Shown: positions 36,002 through 44,446 of the stretch, piece by piece
How the letters are laid out: each line of letters opens with the position of its first letter
How positions within the stretch are numbered: position 1 is the first letter of the stretch
Source: Nocardia sp. BSTN01
GTDB lineage: Bacteria > Actinomycetota > Actinomycetes > Mycobacteriales > Mycobacteriaceae
Assembly: GCF_015354405.1 (NCBI RefSeq)
Contig: NZ_JADKYP010000014.1
Span: forward strand, 1 to 64,000
Direction of reading: 5' to 3'
DNA length: 64,000 bases
Notes under the pieces: model-generated
Seen by the model: the letters and a program-made list of their open reading frames with translations, nothing else
Told to the model about the DNA's origin: nothing
Database searches by the model: none
Position numbers and translations under genes: made by a program

Positions 36002-36173
36002 GCCGAGTCGGTGGTGGCCGGACGACACGAAGACCCGCGCGTACCGCGAATCCCGAGGAACGCGCGCAGCTGTGGCCGCGAATCACCGAGGCCTACCGGG
36101 GTTACGCGAACTACCAGACGCGGACTACGCGGGCGATCCGGTGGTCATCCGCGAACTCGGGGAAGCGCTCTGA
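36002..36173 (+). pseudogene. DDN-type deazaflavin reductase, C-terminal fragment
   Basis: One plus frame reads TANPEERAQLWPRITEAYRG followed by YANYQTRTTRAI; an adjacent frame continues PVVIRELGEAL to a stop at 36173. Joined by a one-base shift near 36,137 they give the usual C-terminus of F420-dependent nitroreductase (DDN) proteins: ERA-LWP, Y-x-x-YQ-RT-R-IPVVI. The cofactor-binding front half is missing or unreadable. Confidence 0.5.
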
Positions 36174-36319
36174 CCACACGTTCGCGGTTACTCCGTGCGC
36201 CCATGCCCGCATCCGAACCCCGTCGCTGAACATCGGCCGCGAGGTCGTCGCGTCGAGCGAATCGTAAGCTGGTGGCATACGGAATGCCTAGGCCCCGCAT
36301 CCACCGACTGGAGACCCTG

Positions 36320-37168
36320 GTGACAGATAGCCGATCAGCCTCGAATCCGCGACGCACGATCGTCATCACCGGTGCCAGCGACGGCATCGGAGCGGTGACC
36401 GCGCGGGCGCTGGCCGCTCCCGACGTCGACCTCGTCATCGTCGGCCGGTCGGCGCACAAACTCGCCGCCGTGACCGCCGACACCGGTGCCACCGCCTTCA
36501 CGGCCGATTTCGCCGTCCTCGACGATGTGCGCGGTCTCGCCGAGCAGATCGGTGAACATGCCGGCGCGATCGACGTGCTGCTCAACAACGCGGGCGGCCT
36601 GTTCGAGTCGCAGCAGCGGACCGTCGACGGGCACGAACCCAACTTCCAGATCAACCACCTGGCCCCGTTCCTGCTCACCAATCTGCTGCACGACAAACTC
36701 GCCGCCAACGGTGCGCTCGTGCTGAACACCGCGAGCGTCGGCAACCTATTCGGGCGCGTCGACATCTCCGACCTCGACTACCGGCGCCGCCGCGCCTTCG
36801 GATGGCGCGCCTACGGGACGAGCAAGCTGATGAACATCATGTTCACCCGCGGTATCGCCCAGCGCTGGACATCGGATGGAATCGTCTCCGCCGCAGTTCA
36901 TCCCGGCCCCGTAGCCTCGAGCTTCGGCCGTGACTCCCGCGCCGTCGGCCTGCTCTACCGCACTCCGCTGCGCCACGTCGGCACCATCACTCCCGCCCGC
37001 GGCGCCGAACCCCTGATCGACCTGGCCCGCCGCGGCGCCGACCCGGAAATCAACGGCGTCTACTTCCACCGCCACCGAGCAAAAGGCCCCGAGTCGCCCC
37101 AAGCCCACAACCGCCGCCTCATCGACGAACTGTGGTCCGCCTCAGCCGATCTCGTCGGACTGGATTGA
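36320..37168 (+). CDS. Short-chain dehydrogenase/reductase
   Basis: A ~282-residue classical SDR started at GTG 36320 (GGAG upstream). It has the cofactor motif TGASDGIG (residues ~16-23), LLNNAGG, the catalytic Ser in LNTASVGN, and YGTSK with the catalytic Tyr/Lys, then VHPGPVASSFG. It resembles retinol-dehydrogenase-like, NADP-linked actinobacterial SDRs. It stands alone; its 3' end overlaps the convergent small membrane-protein gene by 27 bases. Confidence 0.9.
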   Translation: MTDSRSASNPRRTIVITGASDGIGAVTARALAAPDVDLVIVGRSAHKLAAVTADTGATAFTADFAVLDDVRGLAEQIGEHAGAIDVLLNNAGGLFESQQRTVDGHEPNFQINHLAPFLLTNLLHDKLAANGALVLNTASVGNLFGRVDISDLDYRRRRAFGWRAYGTSKLMNIMFTRGIAQRWTSDGIVSAAVHPGPVASSFGRDSRAVGLLYRTPLRHVGTITPARGAEPLIDLARRGADPEINGVYFHRHRAKGPESPQAHNRRLIDELWSASADLVGLD

Positions 37169-37318
37169 GATCGAGCCTCGCCTGGCGCGCCGATGACCGC
37201 GGCGTAGGTCCTTGTCCTCGTCGGCCGAGCGGGGCTTGCGCTCCCTCGGCGGCCAGTACAACACCGCGTAGTAGACAGCGACCGACAGCAGGCATACGAC
37301 GATCAGAAGACCGAGCAT
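37142..37318 (-). CDS. 58-residue single-pass membrane protein
   Basis: ATG 37318 with GGAAAGGA upstream. Residues 1-20 are one membrane helix (MLGLLIVVCLLSVAVYYAVL), followed by a strongly charged cytoplasmic tail (RERKPRSADEDKDLRRGHRR). The 3' end overlaps the convergent SDR gene. It lies just after the overlapping 37303-37626 gene on the same strand, so it may be the last gene of a small operon. The function is unknown. Confidence 0.6.
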   Translation of the reverse strand: MLGLLIVVCLLSVAVYYAVLYWPPRERKPRSADEDKDLRRGHRRARRGSISIQSDEIG

Positions 37319-37626
37319 CCGAATCCTTTCCGGTGCTTTATTTCTGGCCACTTCGCGAATGACAGGCGCGGCGATACGGTCTCGACGTCCGCCAGCGCCA
37401 TGACGGCGTTGAGTGTGAGCGCGTCCATGTGCTCCGGCGACGGGGTGAGCACAGCATCGACATCGGCGTCCCGTACGAGATCCGGCAGTGGCACGAGACT
37501 CGCCCCAGGCCACACGAGCGCGTAGCCGAGATGCCGCGCCAACCTCCTCAGTTGCGCCGCATGCCATTGCGCTGTCTCGCTGACGTCGTCTGCGATCCAT
37601 GCGAGCGCTGTCGGCTCAGCTCTCAT
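37303..37626 (-). CDS. Hypothetical protein with resolvase-N-like fold pattern
   Basis: A 107-residue protein from ATG 37626: ALAWIADDVSETAQWHAAQL, RRLARHLGYALVWPGAS, DVDAVLTPSPEHMDALTLNA, LADVETVSPRLSFAKW. The alternation of a short strand, a helix, and a late VxTPSPEH resembles small actinobacterial proteins reminiscent of a degenerate resolvase N-terminal fold, with no catalytic Ser. Its start overlaps the end of the preceding 60-aa gene by 11 bases, a sign of translational coupling. The cellular role is unknown. Confidence 0.55.
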   Translation of the reverse strand: MRAEPTALAWIADDVSETAQWHAAQLRRLARHLGYALVWPGASLVPLPDLVRDADVDAVLTPSPEHMDALTLNAVMALADVETVSPRLSFAKWPEIKHRKGFGCSVF

Positions 37627-37798
37627 CGCCGTCGACTTCGGCGATATACGGCGCGACGTTGTCGAGCATCGCGGATTTCGTCTCGTTTCCCTCAACACGC
37701 ATCGACAGGCACTCCCCGGTTCGAAGGGCTTTCGGTATCGCATCCGGCGCCGGAGAGGTTGTCTCAACCCGGCGCGGGGACGTATCGCAATGATGCAC
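37616..37798 (-). CDS. Small hypothetical protein overlapping the next gene
   Basis: Up to 60 residues from ATG 37798, or 28 residues from an internal ATG at 37702 (MRVEGNETKSAMLDNVAPYI). The C-terminus AEVDGDES is acidic. The overlap with the start of the 107-aa gene and the position next to the XRE regulator suggest one operon divergent from that regulator. I do not recognise the family. Confidence 0.4.
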   Translation of the reverse strand: MHHCDTSPRRVETTSPAPDAIPKALRTGECLSMRVEGNETKSAMLDNVAPYIAEVDGDES

Positions 37799-37813
37799 TC
37801 CCCAGGCGTGGAT

Positions 37814-37838
37814 GTCTAGTCTAGTCGCATGAGTCTAG
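37814..37838. promoter_or_regulatory. Three GTCTAG repeats, candidate XRE operator
   Basis: GTCTAG occurs at 37814-37819, 37819-37824 and 37833-37838, in the gap between the small minus-strand genes and the XRE gene. TAGAAT just after (37842-37847) could be a -10 box. CTAG is a rare tetramer in high-GC DNA, so the clustering is notable. Autoregulation is inferred. Confidence 0.45.
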
Positions 37839-37882
37839 ATATAGAATCGGCCACGTAGGCCAACCGACGAGAGGCATTACCA

Positions 37883-38515
37883 GTGAGCGTGACGGGCGAC
37901 GTCATCCGGCAACGGAGAAAGGTCCTTGGCTACTCACAGACCCGGCTTGCGAAGTTGGTGGATGCGGACCAGAAGACCGTGTCTCGTTGGGAGACAGGCG
38001 AAACCGAACCAGTTGTGTCGGACCTCGTCCGGCTCTCCGAGGTGTTGGACGTGTCACTGAACACGCTCGCGGGCAAGACCGCCGTCGGACTCGAATTCTC
38101 TGGTGACTGGTGGTACTCGGGGCAGGCATTCGGCGACGCCGGGGAACGAATCGACACGCTCGAACTGCATATCGAGCAAGACGGATTGTGGCTGCAACTC
38201 GCCGGCGCCCGGGCCCGGCCGGTGTCGGAAGGGTCCTACGCGTGGACCGGTGAAATGAAGCTCTACGACTCCGAAGCGTTCATGGGGTGGTATGTCGCTG
38301 CTGACGGAAATGTGCGATCGAAGGGAACGCTGTATTTCGAACTTCACCCGCACGGCCAGATGATGAGGGGCGGATGGGTCGGTCAGTCGTATGTTGCACC
38401 GGTTGTGCAAGGTTGGTGTGCGGTCGCGCGGGAACGTTGGGTCGCGGAGGCCTTGGTCCGTGACATGGCCCGAACTGAGGGACAATTGAAGGCATGGCCG
38501 ACACTGAAACCGTAG
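37883..38515 (+). CDS. XRE-family regulator with C-terminal sensor-like domain
   Basis: A 210-residue protein from GTG 37883. Residues 5-60 are a Cro/CI-type HTH (VIRQRRKVLGYSQTRLAKLV, KTVSRWETGETEPVVSDLVR). Residues ~70-195 form an unassigned strand-rich domain: GLEFSGDWWYSGQAFGDAGE, LHIEQDGLWLQLAGA, YFELHPHGQMMRGGWVGQSY, VVQGWCAVAR. I have a vague memory of this tail on other actinobacterial HTH proteins but no name. The last 22 bases overlap the CutA gene, so the two are co-translated. Confidence 0.75.
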   Translation: MSVTGDVIRQRRKVLGYSQTRLAKLVDADQKTVSRWETGETEPVVSDLVRLSEVLDVSLNTLAGKTAVGLEFSGDWWYSGQAFGDAGERIDTLELHIEQDGLWLQLAGARARPVSEGSYAWTGEMKLYDSEAFMGWYVAADGNVRSKGTLYFELHPHGQMMRGGWVGQSYVAPVVQGWCAVARERWVAEALVRDMARTEGQLKAWPTLKP

Positions 38516-38826
38516 TAGACGTTTCGATTACTGCCAGCGACCCGGAATTTCTGGCCGGGCTGGTCCGTGAACTAGTGGAAGCCCGATATGTGGCCTGCGG
38601 CAATATCGTTCCCGGCATCCGCAGTATCTACCGGTGGGACGGCGCAGTGCAAGACGACGGGGAGTCGTTGGCTATTCTGCACACTCGGCGATCGCGGGTG
38701 GATGACATCTTGGCGTTCCTGAAAGACAAGCATCCGGACGAGACACCGCAGGTGATAGCCACGGAAGCGGTCCAGACCCATCCGGGATATCGGGATTGGG
38801 TCTTGGACAGCACCCGACCGCGCTAG
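38494..38826 (+). CDS. cutA: CutA-like divalent-cation tolerance protein
   Basis: A 110-residue protein, full length for the trimeric CutA1 fold. It has DVSITASDPEFLAGLVRELV, the hallmark YVACGNIVPGIRSIYRWDGA and HPDETPQVIATEA with a C-terminal GYRDWVLD. CutA binds divalent metal ions; the E. coli protein was linked to copper tolerance, but its true role is unsettled. It overlaps the XRE regulator gene by 22 bases, so that regulator probably governs it. Confidence 0.9.
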   Translation: MADTETVVDVSITASDPEFLAGLVRELVEARYVACGNIVPGIRSIYRWDGAVQDDGESLAILHTRRSRVDDILAFLKDKHPDETPQVIATEAVQTHPGYRDWVLDSTRPR

Positions 38827-38931
38827 CCGCAGCGGAGGCGCGACAAGTGAGTCGGCATCCGTCCCGGGACCGGACTTCTCGCGGGGCGAGGACATCGGAT
38901 CGCCAGCCCGATGAGCTCGTGCTCGAGCGGG

Positions 38932-39744
38932 CTACTTGGTGCGCAGGCAGACGATGAGGGTGGTTTGTAGGTTGTAGGTGCTGCGGGTCTCTGTGTAGTA
39001 CGCGTCCGAGTCGGGATACGCACTGCCGCAGAGGGTCTCGGCGGAGTCGGACTCGGTGGAACCCGGCGCCTGGGGGAAACCCGGAGTCGGCGCCGGGCGC
39101 GACAGGGTGCCGAGGACGGTTGCCTGGGCGCGCGGATCGTCGCAGGGCAGGACCTGAACGTTGGCGTTGTCGTCGTCCTGTCCGCCGCTGGGCCGGTGCG
39201 TGTTCCAGACACATTGGCCCGCAGTGAAAGTAGTGGCCGGGATCGGGGTGCGGATGGTGCTCGGATAGGTGCCGTTGGGGGAACCGGCGGGCGAGTACGA
39301 CGAATGCTTCGTGTTCGGATCGGATCCGGCTGCGGCGATGATGCCGGCGATAGCGAGGAACGGCAGCAGAACGGCGAGGATCTGTGGCCGACGATAGAGC
39401 GGCTTACCGGGATCCATCGGTTGGTAGGGGCTGCCGGGAATCGGCGGCGGCAGTTGGCCGATCTCGTAGCGGCAGTACAGGTTCCACAGGATGGTGAGCG
39501 GGTTGGCGATGAAGGACACGATGCCCCACCAGCCCTGCCACAGACTTTCGCCGGTCATCTGCCGGAAGGTCGCCAGGCCGCAGTCGCGGCAGAATGGGCC
39601 GGACGCCTTGCGGAATTGCATGACGATGAGCAGGCCGCGGTGGGCGCGAATGTTCACGGTGGCCGCCGGTGTGGCGCCGCAGTAGTTGCAGTAGACGCCG
39701 TTGGCGGTGGAGTGCTCGGCAGACAGCGGTGACACGTCGGTCAC
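38932..39744 (-). CDS. Zinc-ribbon membrane protein with exported C-terminal domain
   Basis: A 270-residue protein. The N-terminus has two CxxC knuckles (VYCNYCGA and PFCRDCGLATF), likely a zinc ribbon. A hydrophobic stretch (WGIVSFIANPLTILWNLYC) and a second helix ILAVLLPFLAIAGIIAAAG follow, separated by a Pro-rich segment. The remaining ~130 residues have three Cys (GQCVW, LPCDDP, LCGSAY) and should face outside, like LppU-type domains. The layout is frequent in nocardiae, sometimes labelled toxin-antitoxin, without proof. The function is unknown. Confidence 0.75.
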   Translation of the reverse strand: MTDVSPLSAEHSTANGVYCNYCGATPAATVNIRAHRGLLIVMQFRKASGPFCRDCGLATFRQMTGESLWQGWWGIVSFIANPLTILWNLYCRYEIGQLPPPIPGSPYQPMDPGKPLYRRPQILAVLLPFLAIAGIIAAAGSDPNTKHSSYSPAGSPNGTYPSTIRTPIPATTFTAGQCVWNTHRPSGGQDDDNANVQVLPCDDPRAQATVLGTLSRPAPTPGFPQAPGSTESDSAETLCGSAYPDSDAYYTETRSTYNLQTTLIVCLRTK

Positions 39745-39961
39745 GTTCCCCCCAGAAATTTTCGGTTGAGCGCGCAGTGCCGGGGAATTGAATCACATTC
39801 GGCGCTCCTCGTGCGGAATGACTCCGAACGGTTGCTCCACCCCGATCGGTTCGCGACTCGGTAGTACATTGTCGTCGGGTTCCCAGGAGGTTCCGGCTGA
39901 CCGCGCGGCAGTCGGTCGTCGAGTTCGGTGCGTACCAGCGATGCGGCGTCAGGGAGGAAAT

Positions 39962-40540
39962 GTGGATATCACCCAGTTGATCCTCGATGACCATCACGAG
40001 CAGCGGCGGTTGTTCGCGATTCTGGAGCAGATCGACCGGGGGGACACCGGGGCGCTGGCGGCGATCTGGGACAGGTTGGCGGCCTTTCTCGAGTTGCATG
40101 CGCAGGCCGAGGAGGAGATCTTCTACCCCGCGTTGCTGCAGGTGGGGATCGCGGCTCGGCGAGCGAGCGGGGCGGAGGACGAGACGCTCGACGCGATCGG
40201 TGACCACAACGAGATCAAGGACGCGGTCGCAGACGTAGGGCGGCACCAGGTCGGCACCGACGAGTGGTTTGCGGCGGTCGCGGCGGCGAATCTGGCCAAC
40301 AGTGACCATATGGCCGAGGAAGAACGTGAGGGGCTCACCGATTTCCGCCGCCTGGCCGGGTTGCAGCGCCGCCATCAACTCGCGGTTGCCTTCGCCGCGT
40401 ACGAGGCGCGCAACTACGCCGGTGTCGTGTCCGTCGACAAAGACCCTGCCGGCTATGTCCGCGCGGCGGAGGCGGCATTGCGATCGGAGGCCAACGGATC
40501 GCTCAGCGTGGGTAGTTTGAAGCGAATCCCACCCGGCTGA
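39962..40540 (+). CDS. Hemerythrin HHE-domain protein
   Basis: A ~192-residue protein from GTG 39962 with AGGGAGGAA upstream. It has the di-iron ligand pattern of HHE proteins: LILDDHHEQRRLF, LELHAQAEEEIFYPALL, DHNEIKDAVADV and ANSDHMAEEEREGL. Such proteins bind O2, NO or reactive oxygen through a non-haem di-iron centre. A longer in-frame reading to 39788 adds a Ser/Arg-rich segment with no RBS and is not used. It is followed 139 bases later by a FAD monooxygenase gene. Confidence 0.88.
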   Translation: MDITQLILDDHHEQRRLFAILEQIDRGDTGALAAIWDRLAAFLELHAQAEEEIFYPALLQVGIAARRASGAEDETLDAIGDHNEIKDAVADVGRHQVGTDEWFAAVAAANLANSDHMAEEEREGLTDFRRLAGLQRRHQLAVAFAAYEARNYAGVVSVDKDPAGYVRAAEAALRSEANGSLSVGSLKRIPPG

Positions 40541-40679
40541 GCACTTCACGGTGGGGTCGAAGGACGGCGACGTTCGCTGATCGAGTTCTCGGCGAATATC
40601 CGCGTGGGCGTGGCACTCTGGAGACGTGCCTCTCCCGGCGGGTGGCCGCCGGCACGACAACGCTAGGAGGTCGCAGGAC

Positions 40680-41729
40680 ATGGTGAGCGTTATCGGTGGT
40701 GGGATCGCGGGCAGTTGCCTGGCCGGTGGTCTCGCACGGCGAGGGCATCGGGTAGCGGTCTACGAACAACAGCGCCCAGGACCCGGAGCCGGGGCCTTCC
40801 TGTTCATCGACGGGCGCGGACACGACGCGATGGAGGCGATGGGCGTCGATCGATCGGCGCTGCACGAGGTTTCGTATCCGCTGGCGGGACTCGACTACGA
40901 GGACAGCCGCGGGCGGCGTAGCGCAATGCCCAGTCGCGGCCATCGTTTCTGGTTGCGCCGCAACCTGATGGGCGTGCTGTCGGAGTTCGTCGCGGGCTCC
41001 GCCGCCGAGCTGCGCTACGGCGAACCGATCACCGGCGTGACCGTGGGCGAGGACAACCCCACGATCCGGCGCGGCTCCGAAGTCGTCACCGCCGAGGGGC
41101 TGTTGATCGGCGCCGACGGTATCGATTCCGTGGTCCGCGCGTCCGTGGAACCCGACCGCACTCCCGTCTACGCCGGTGACGTCGTGCTCTACGGAATGAC
41201 CGGCACGCCACTGGATCCGCCGCCGCCCACCACCCCCGCGGTCCTCCACTTCTACGCCGAGGTCGCCGAAGACGGCAGCGCCGGAAGCACGTTCGGCCAC
41301 ATCTGGCGACCCGAGGATCCGGCGGCCCTGTGGTTCGTGCGGATCCCGCGCGATCCGCTTCCCGGTACTCGCGACGATATCGGGATGCGACCGGTCGACG
41401 AGTGGGCCGAAACCGTCCTGACCGCAACGCCTTCCAGCCGAGCGTTGGTGTCGGCCTTCCTGTCGCGGACGGAACTGGTGCACGTCAGCAACGCCCGCAA
41501 CGTCCCGCTGGAAAGCGCACGCGCACCGCAGGATTCGGTCATCCTCATCGGTGACGCCGACCACGCGATCACTCCGGCCGCCGGAGTGGGCGCCCGCGAC
41601 GCGCTCGAGGACGCCCGCGCGGTCTTCGACGCGATCGTCGGCACCGCCTCACCCGCCGAAGCGATGACGCAACGCCGCAAACAGATCGTCACCGACCGTG
41701 AGGCGGCTCAGCGGGCGCGGCGGCGATGA
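40680..41729 (+). CDS. FAD-dependent monooxygenase (class A type)
   Basis: A ~349-residue protein from ATG 40680 (AGGAGG upstream). The N-terminus has the FAD dinucleotide fold SVIGGGIAGSCLAGGLARRG, then LLIGADGIDSVVRASV (DG motif) and LIGDADHAITPAAGVGARDA (GD motif), the three signatures of aromatic hydroxylase-type flavoprotein monooxygenases. NAD(P)H-dependent hydroxylation or epoxidation of a small molecule is likely. It has no partner gene and ends three bases before the convergent DUF1232 gene. Confidence 0.88.
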   Translation: MVSVIGGGIAGSCLAGGLARRGHRVAVYEQQRPGPGAGAFLFIDGRGHDAMEAMGVDRSALHEVSYPLAGLDYEDSRGRRSAMPSRGHRFWLRRNLMGVLSEFVAGSAAELRYGEPITGVTVGEDNPTIRRGSEVVTAEGLLIGADGIDSVVRASVEPDRTPVYAGDVVLYGMTGTPLDPPPPTTPAVLHFYAEVAEDGSAGSTFGHIWRPEDPAALWFVRIPRDPLPGTRDDIGMRPVDEWAETVLTATPSSRALVSAFLSRTELVHVSNARNVPLESARAPQDSVILIGDADHAITPAAGVGARDALEDARAVFDAIVGTASPAEAMTQRRKQIVTDREAAQRARRR

Positions 41730-41732
41730 CGG

Positions 41733-42149
41733 TCACTGAACCGGTAGCCCTGTGAGCCGGGCGAGGGCGGTGTAGCCGTCGTCGGTGCCGGGCCAGTGGG
41801 CGCGGACCGCCTCCGGGCCGGCGGTGCGGACGACGCTGCGCAGGACCGCGGTGACGATGATGGCGTCGTCGGCGTATCCGATGAGGGGGATGATGTCGGG
41901 GATCAGGTCCAGGGGTGAGGCGAGGTAGGCCAGCACCAGCCAGAGCCGGATCCGCACGCCGCGCGGCAGGGATCGGTCGGCGGCCAGGCGGCGGATCAGG
42001 CGCAAGGTGTCGGGCAGGATCCGCACCGCTTCGCGCAGCAGGTTGCCGCGCGGCCGGACGATGATCAGCGCCGTGATCAGCGCGGTCCAGCACACGATGA
42101 GCGCGGCGGCGACCGCGATCAGCAGATCCCACCACCACGAGCCGGTCAT
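41733..42149 (-). CDS. DUF1232 (YkvA-type) membrane protein
   Basis: A 138-residue protein. It has an N-terminal membrane helix (WWWDLLIAVAAALIVCWTAL) and the DUF1232 signature RLWLVLAYLASPLDLIPDII followed by PLIGYADDAIIV. The family is widespread and uncharacterised. It lies convergent to the FAD monooxygenase with a 3-bp gap. Confidence 0.88.
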   Translation of the reverse strand: MTGSWWWDLLIAVAAALIVCWTALITALIIVRPRGNLLREAVRILPDTLRLIRRLAADRSLPRGVRIRLWLVLAYLASPLDLIPDIIPLIGYADDAIIVTAVLRSVVRTAGPEAVRAHWPGTDDGYTALARLTGLPVQ

Positions 42150-42318
42150 GATCGGTATCCCACCATCACGTGTCGTGTCGGCCGGCGGTGGGGCCCCGGC
42201 GCCGGTTGTGTTCGGTTTCCCTTACCGGAGCAGTACTCGGCCGAGGTTTGCCCATAGCTTGCCCTAGTGTGCGGCGGTACCGTATAGACAAGCCTCCGCC
42301 GTCGGATGGGAGAGCATC

Positions 42319-42810
42319 GTGAGCGACGAATCGGCTCGCAAGACATTCACCGAACTCAAGGAACGCGCCGGGCGCCGTCTCGTCAGCGGACCGGAGCGTT
42401 CGTTCATCCCGGACGCCGATCTCGACGAGTTCTGGGCCACGCTGGAGCCCGCGACCATCGATTTCATGATCGGTGAATGGCAGGGCGGCGAATTCGACAC
42501 CGGCCACCGGGAGAACGGAACGCTGGCCCTCATCAACTGGTTCGGCAAGACGTTCGATTCGGCCACCGATGTGAAGCCGCTGGTCTGTCTGGACGCCGAC
42601 GGTAGCAAATACTCGAACACCGACAACGGCGAAGGCAGCCTCTGGATGGAGGAATTTCGCGGCGAGGTCACCGCGACGATGGTCTTCGACGGGCAGCCCG
42701 TACACGACCATTTCAAGAAGATCGACGACGACGCCGTGATGGGCATCATGGACGGCAAGTACGCCCTCGACAACGGCCGCTACGCCTACTTCTATCTCGA
42801 ACGGGCCTGA
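42319..42810 (+). CDS. GXWXG/DUF4334-domain protein
   Basis: A 163-residue protein from GTG 42319. It shows the GXWXG motif MIGEWQGGEFDTGH with the downstream NWFGKTFDSATDVKPLVC, then EGSLWMEEFRGEVTATMVFD and HDHFKKIDDDAVMGIMDGK, which define the paired GXWXG and DUF4334 domains. Proteins of this type are lipocalin-like and probably bind hydrophobic ligands; the role is unknown. Confidence 0.85.
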   Translation: MSDESARKTFTELKERAGRRLVSGPERSFIPDADLDEFWATLEPATIDFMIGEWQGGEFDTGHRENGTLALINWFGKTFDSATDVKPLVCLDADGSKYSNTDNGEGSLWMEEFRGEVTATMVFDGQPVHDHFKKIDDDAVMGIMDGKYALDNGRYAYFYLERA

Positions 42811-42897
42811 TTTGGCGTCGATGAGTGCGCGGTGATCGACGGAATCGGTGTCGAACCGCGTCGATGAATTTCGAGCGCGCACACCGTCTATCCCGTT

Positions 42898-43449
42898 ATG
42901 AGGCGACTGAGCTACGGGATCAGCATGTCCCTGGACGGCTACATCAACGACCGCGACGGCAGCATCGACTGGTCGAATCCGGACGACGAGTTGCACCAGT
43001 TTCACAACGACCGGTATCGGGACATCGAGATTTCCCTGCACGGTCGTCGCCTGTACGAGCTGATGGCCGACTACTGGCCGCACGTGCGTGCGGACGCGCC
43101 GCCCATCCAGCGTGAATTCGGCAGGTTGTGGACGGAGAAGCCGAAGTTCGTCTTTTCCCGGACACTGACCGAGGTGCACTGGAACAGCACGCTGGTCGGT
43201 GAGAACGCCGTCGAGGAGGTGCGCAGGCTGAAGGCCGAGGGCGACGGCGTCATGGAGGTCGGGGGTGCGAGTCTCGCGGCGTCGCTCATTCCGCACGGGC
43301 TCATCGACGAGTATCAAGTGTTCGTGCTGCCCGTGGTGCTCGGCGGCGGCACACCGATGTTTCCGCTTCTGGACCAGCGTATTTCGCTCCGGTTGGCGGA
43401 GACGCGGCATTTCGACACGGCGGTGATGTTGCGCTACGTCGTCGACTGA
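42898..43449 (+). CDS. Dihydrofolate reductase-like (RibD C-terminal) protein
   Basis: A 183-residue protein with the DHFR/RibD_C fold: SYGISMSLDGYINDRDG at the start, GRRLYELMADYWPH, KFVFSRTLTEVHWNSTLV, and GVMEVGGASLAASLIPHGLI with a VLPVVLGGGTPMFP end. Actinobacterial members are usually NADPH-linked reductases of unknown substrate and not folate enzymes. It starts at an ATG without a strong RBS. Confidence 0.88.
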   Translation: MRRLSYGISMSLDGYINDRDGSIDWSNPDDELHQFHNDRYRDIEISLHGRRLYELMADYWPHVRADAPPIQREFGRLWTEKPKFVFSRTLTEVHWNSTLVGENAVEEVRRLKAEGDGVMEVGGASLAASLIPHGLIDEYQVFVLPVVLGGGTPMFPLLDQRISLRLAETRHFDTAVMLRYVVD

Positions 43450-43581
43450 GGACGCCCATGGAACTCGGTCGCCGTTGTGCACCCGCTCTCGCTCGGGCAC
43501 AGTTCGGTGCGGCGGTGACGGGGTCGTCGGCCGCCGGTTGGTGATCGTTCCAGGCTCGGGTAGCGGAAAGCAGGCGATGCG

Positions 43582-44433
43582 GTGGGTGTGTATGTGGTGA
43601 CCGGGGCGGCGTCCGGGATGGGGCGGGCCGCGGCGGAGAAGTTGCGCGAGCGGGGCCATACGGTGGTCGGGGTCGATCTGCGGGACGCACAGGTGGTCGC
43701 GGATCTGTCGACTCCGGCCGGACGCCGCACCGCGATCGACAGTGTGCTCGCGCAGGTGGACGGGCATCTCGACGGCGCGATCCTGGCGGCGGGAGTGGGG
43801 CCGGTGCCCGGTGCGGACCGGCCGCGGCTGATCTTCGAGGTGAACTATCGCGGCGTCGTCGACCTGCTCGACGGCTGGCGCTCGGCGCTGGCGCGCGCGG
43901 ACGAGGCGAAAGTCGTTGTGTTCGGCAGCAATTCGACGACCACCACGCCGCTGGTGCCGCGCCGGGCGATCCGTGCGCTGCTGGCGGGTGACACCGAGAG
44001 GGCGCTGCGGGCATTGCGGATCTTCGGCGGGAATGCGCCGTCGATCGCGTACGGGACGTCGAAGATCGCGGTGAGTCACTGGGTGCGCCGCCAGGCGACG
44101 ACCGCGCGGTGGGCCGGGGCGGGGATCCGGCTCAATGCCCTGGCACCCGGCGCGGTGCTGACGCCGCTGCTGGAGAAGCAGCTCGCGACTCCGGCCGAGG
44201 CCAAGAATATCGAGCGTTTCCCGGTTCCGATCGGCGGGTTCGGCGATCCGGGCGATCTGGCCGAGTGGGCGGTGTTCATGCTGTCGCCGGCGGCGCGTTT
44301 CCTGTGCGGCAGTATCGTTTTCGTCGACGGCGGCAGTGATGCCTACTTCCGTGCCGACGATTGGCCGCGCGCTGTCCCGCTACGCAAGCTGCCCGGTTAT
44401 CTGTGGCGATTCTTCGGCTCGGGCCCGCGCTGA
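43582..44433 (+). CDS. Short-chain dehydrogenase/reductase
   Basis: A 283-residue SDR. Residues ~6-13 are TGAASGMG; then VDLRDAQVVADLSTPAGR, a shortened middle with AAGVGPVPG, the catalytic Ser in VFGSNSTTTTP, and YGTSKIAVSHWVRRQA with Tyr/Lys, followed by LNALAPGAVLTPLL and FVDGGSDAYFRADD. An 18-residue insert around RAIRALLAGDTERALRALRI before the active site is typical of 3-alpha-HSD-like members acting on steroids. It is convergent to the amine oxidase gene with a 13-bp gap. Confidence 0.88.
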   Translation: MGVYVVTGAASGMGRAAAEKLRERGHTVVGVDLRDAQVVADLSTPAGRRTAIDSVLAQVDGHLDGAILAAGVGPVPGADRPRLIFEVNYRGVVDLLDGWRSALARADEAKVVVFGSNSTTTTPLVPRRAIRALLAGDTERALRALRIFGGNAPSIAYGTSKIAVSHWVRRQATTARWAGAGIRLNALAPGAVLTPLLEKQLATPAEAKNIERFPVPIGGFGDPGDLAEWAVFMLSPAARFLCGSIVFVDGGSDAYFRADDWPRAVPLRKLPGYLWRFFGSGPR

Positions 44434-44446
44434 ACGCTTCGGGCCC

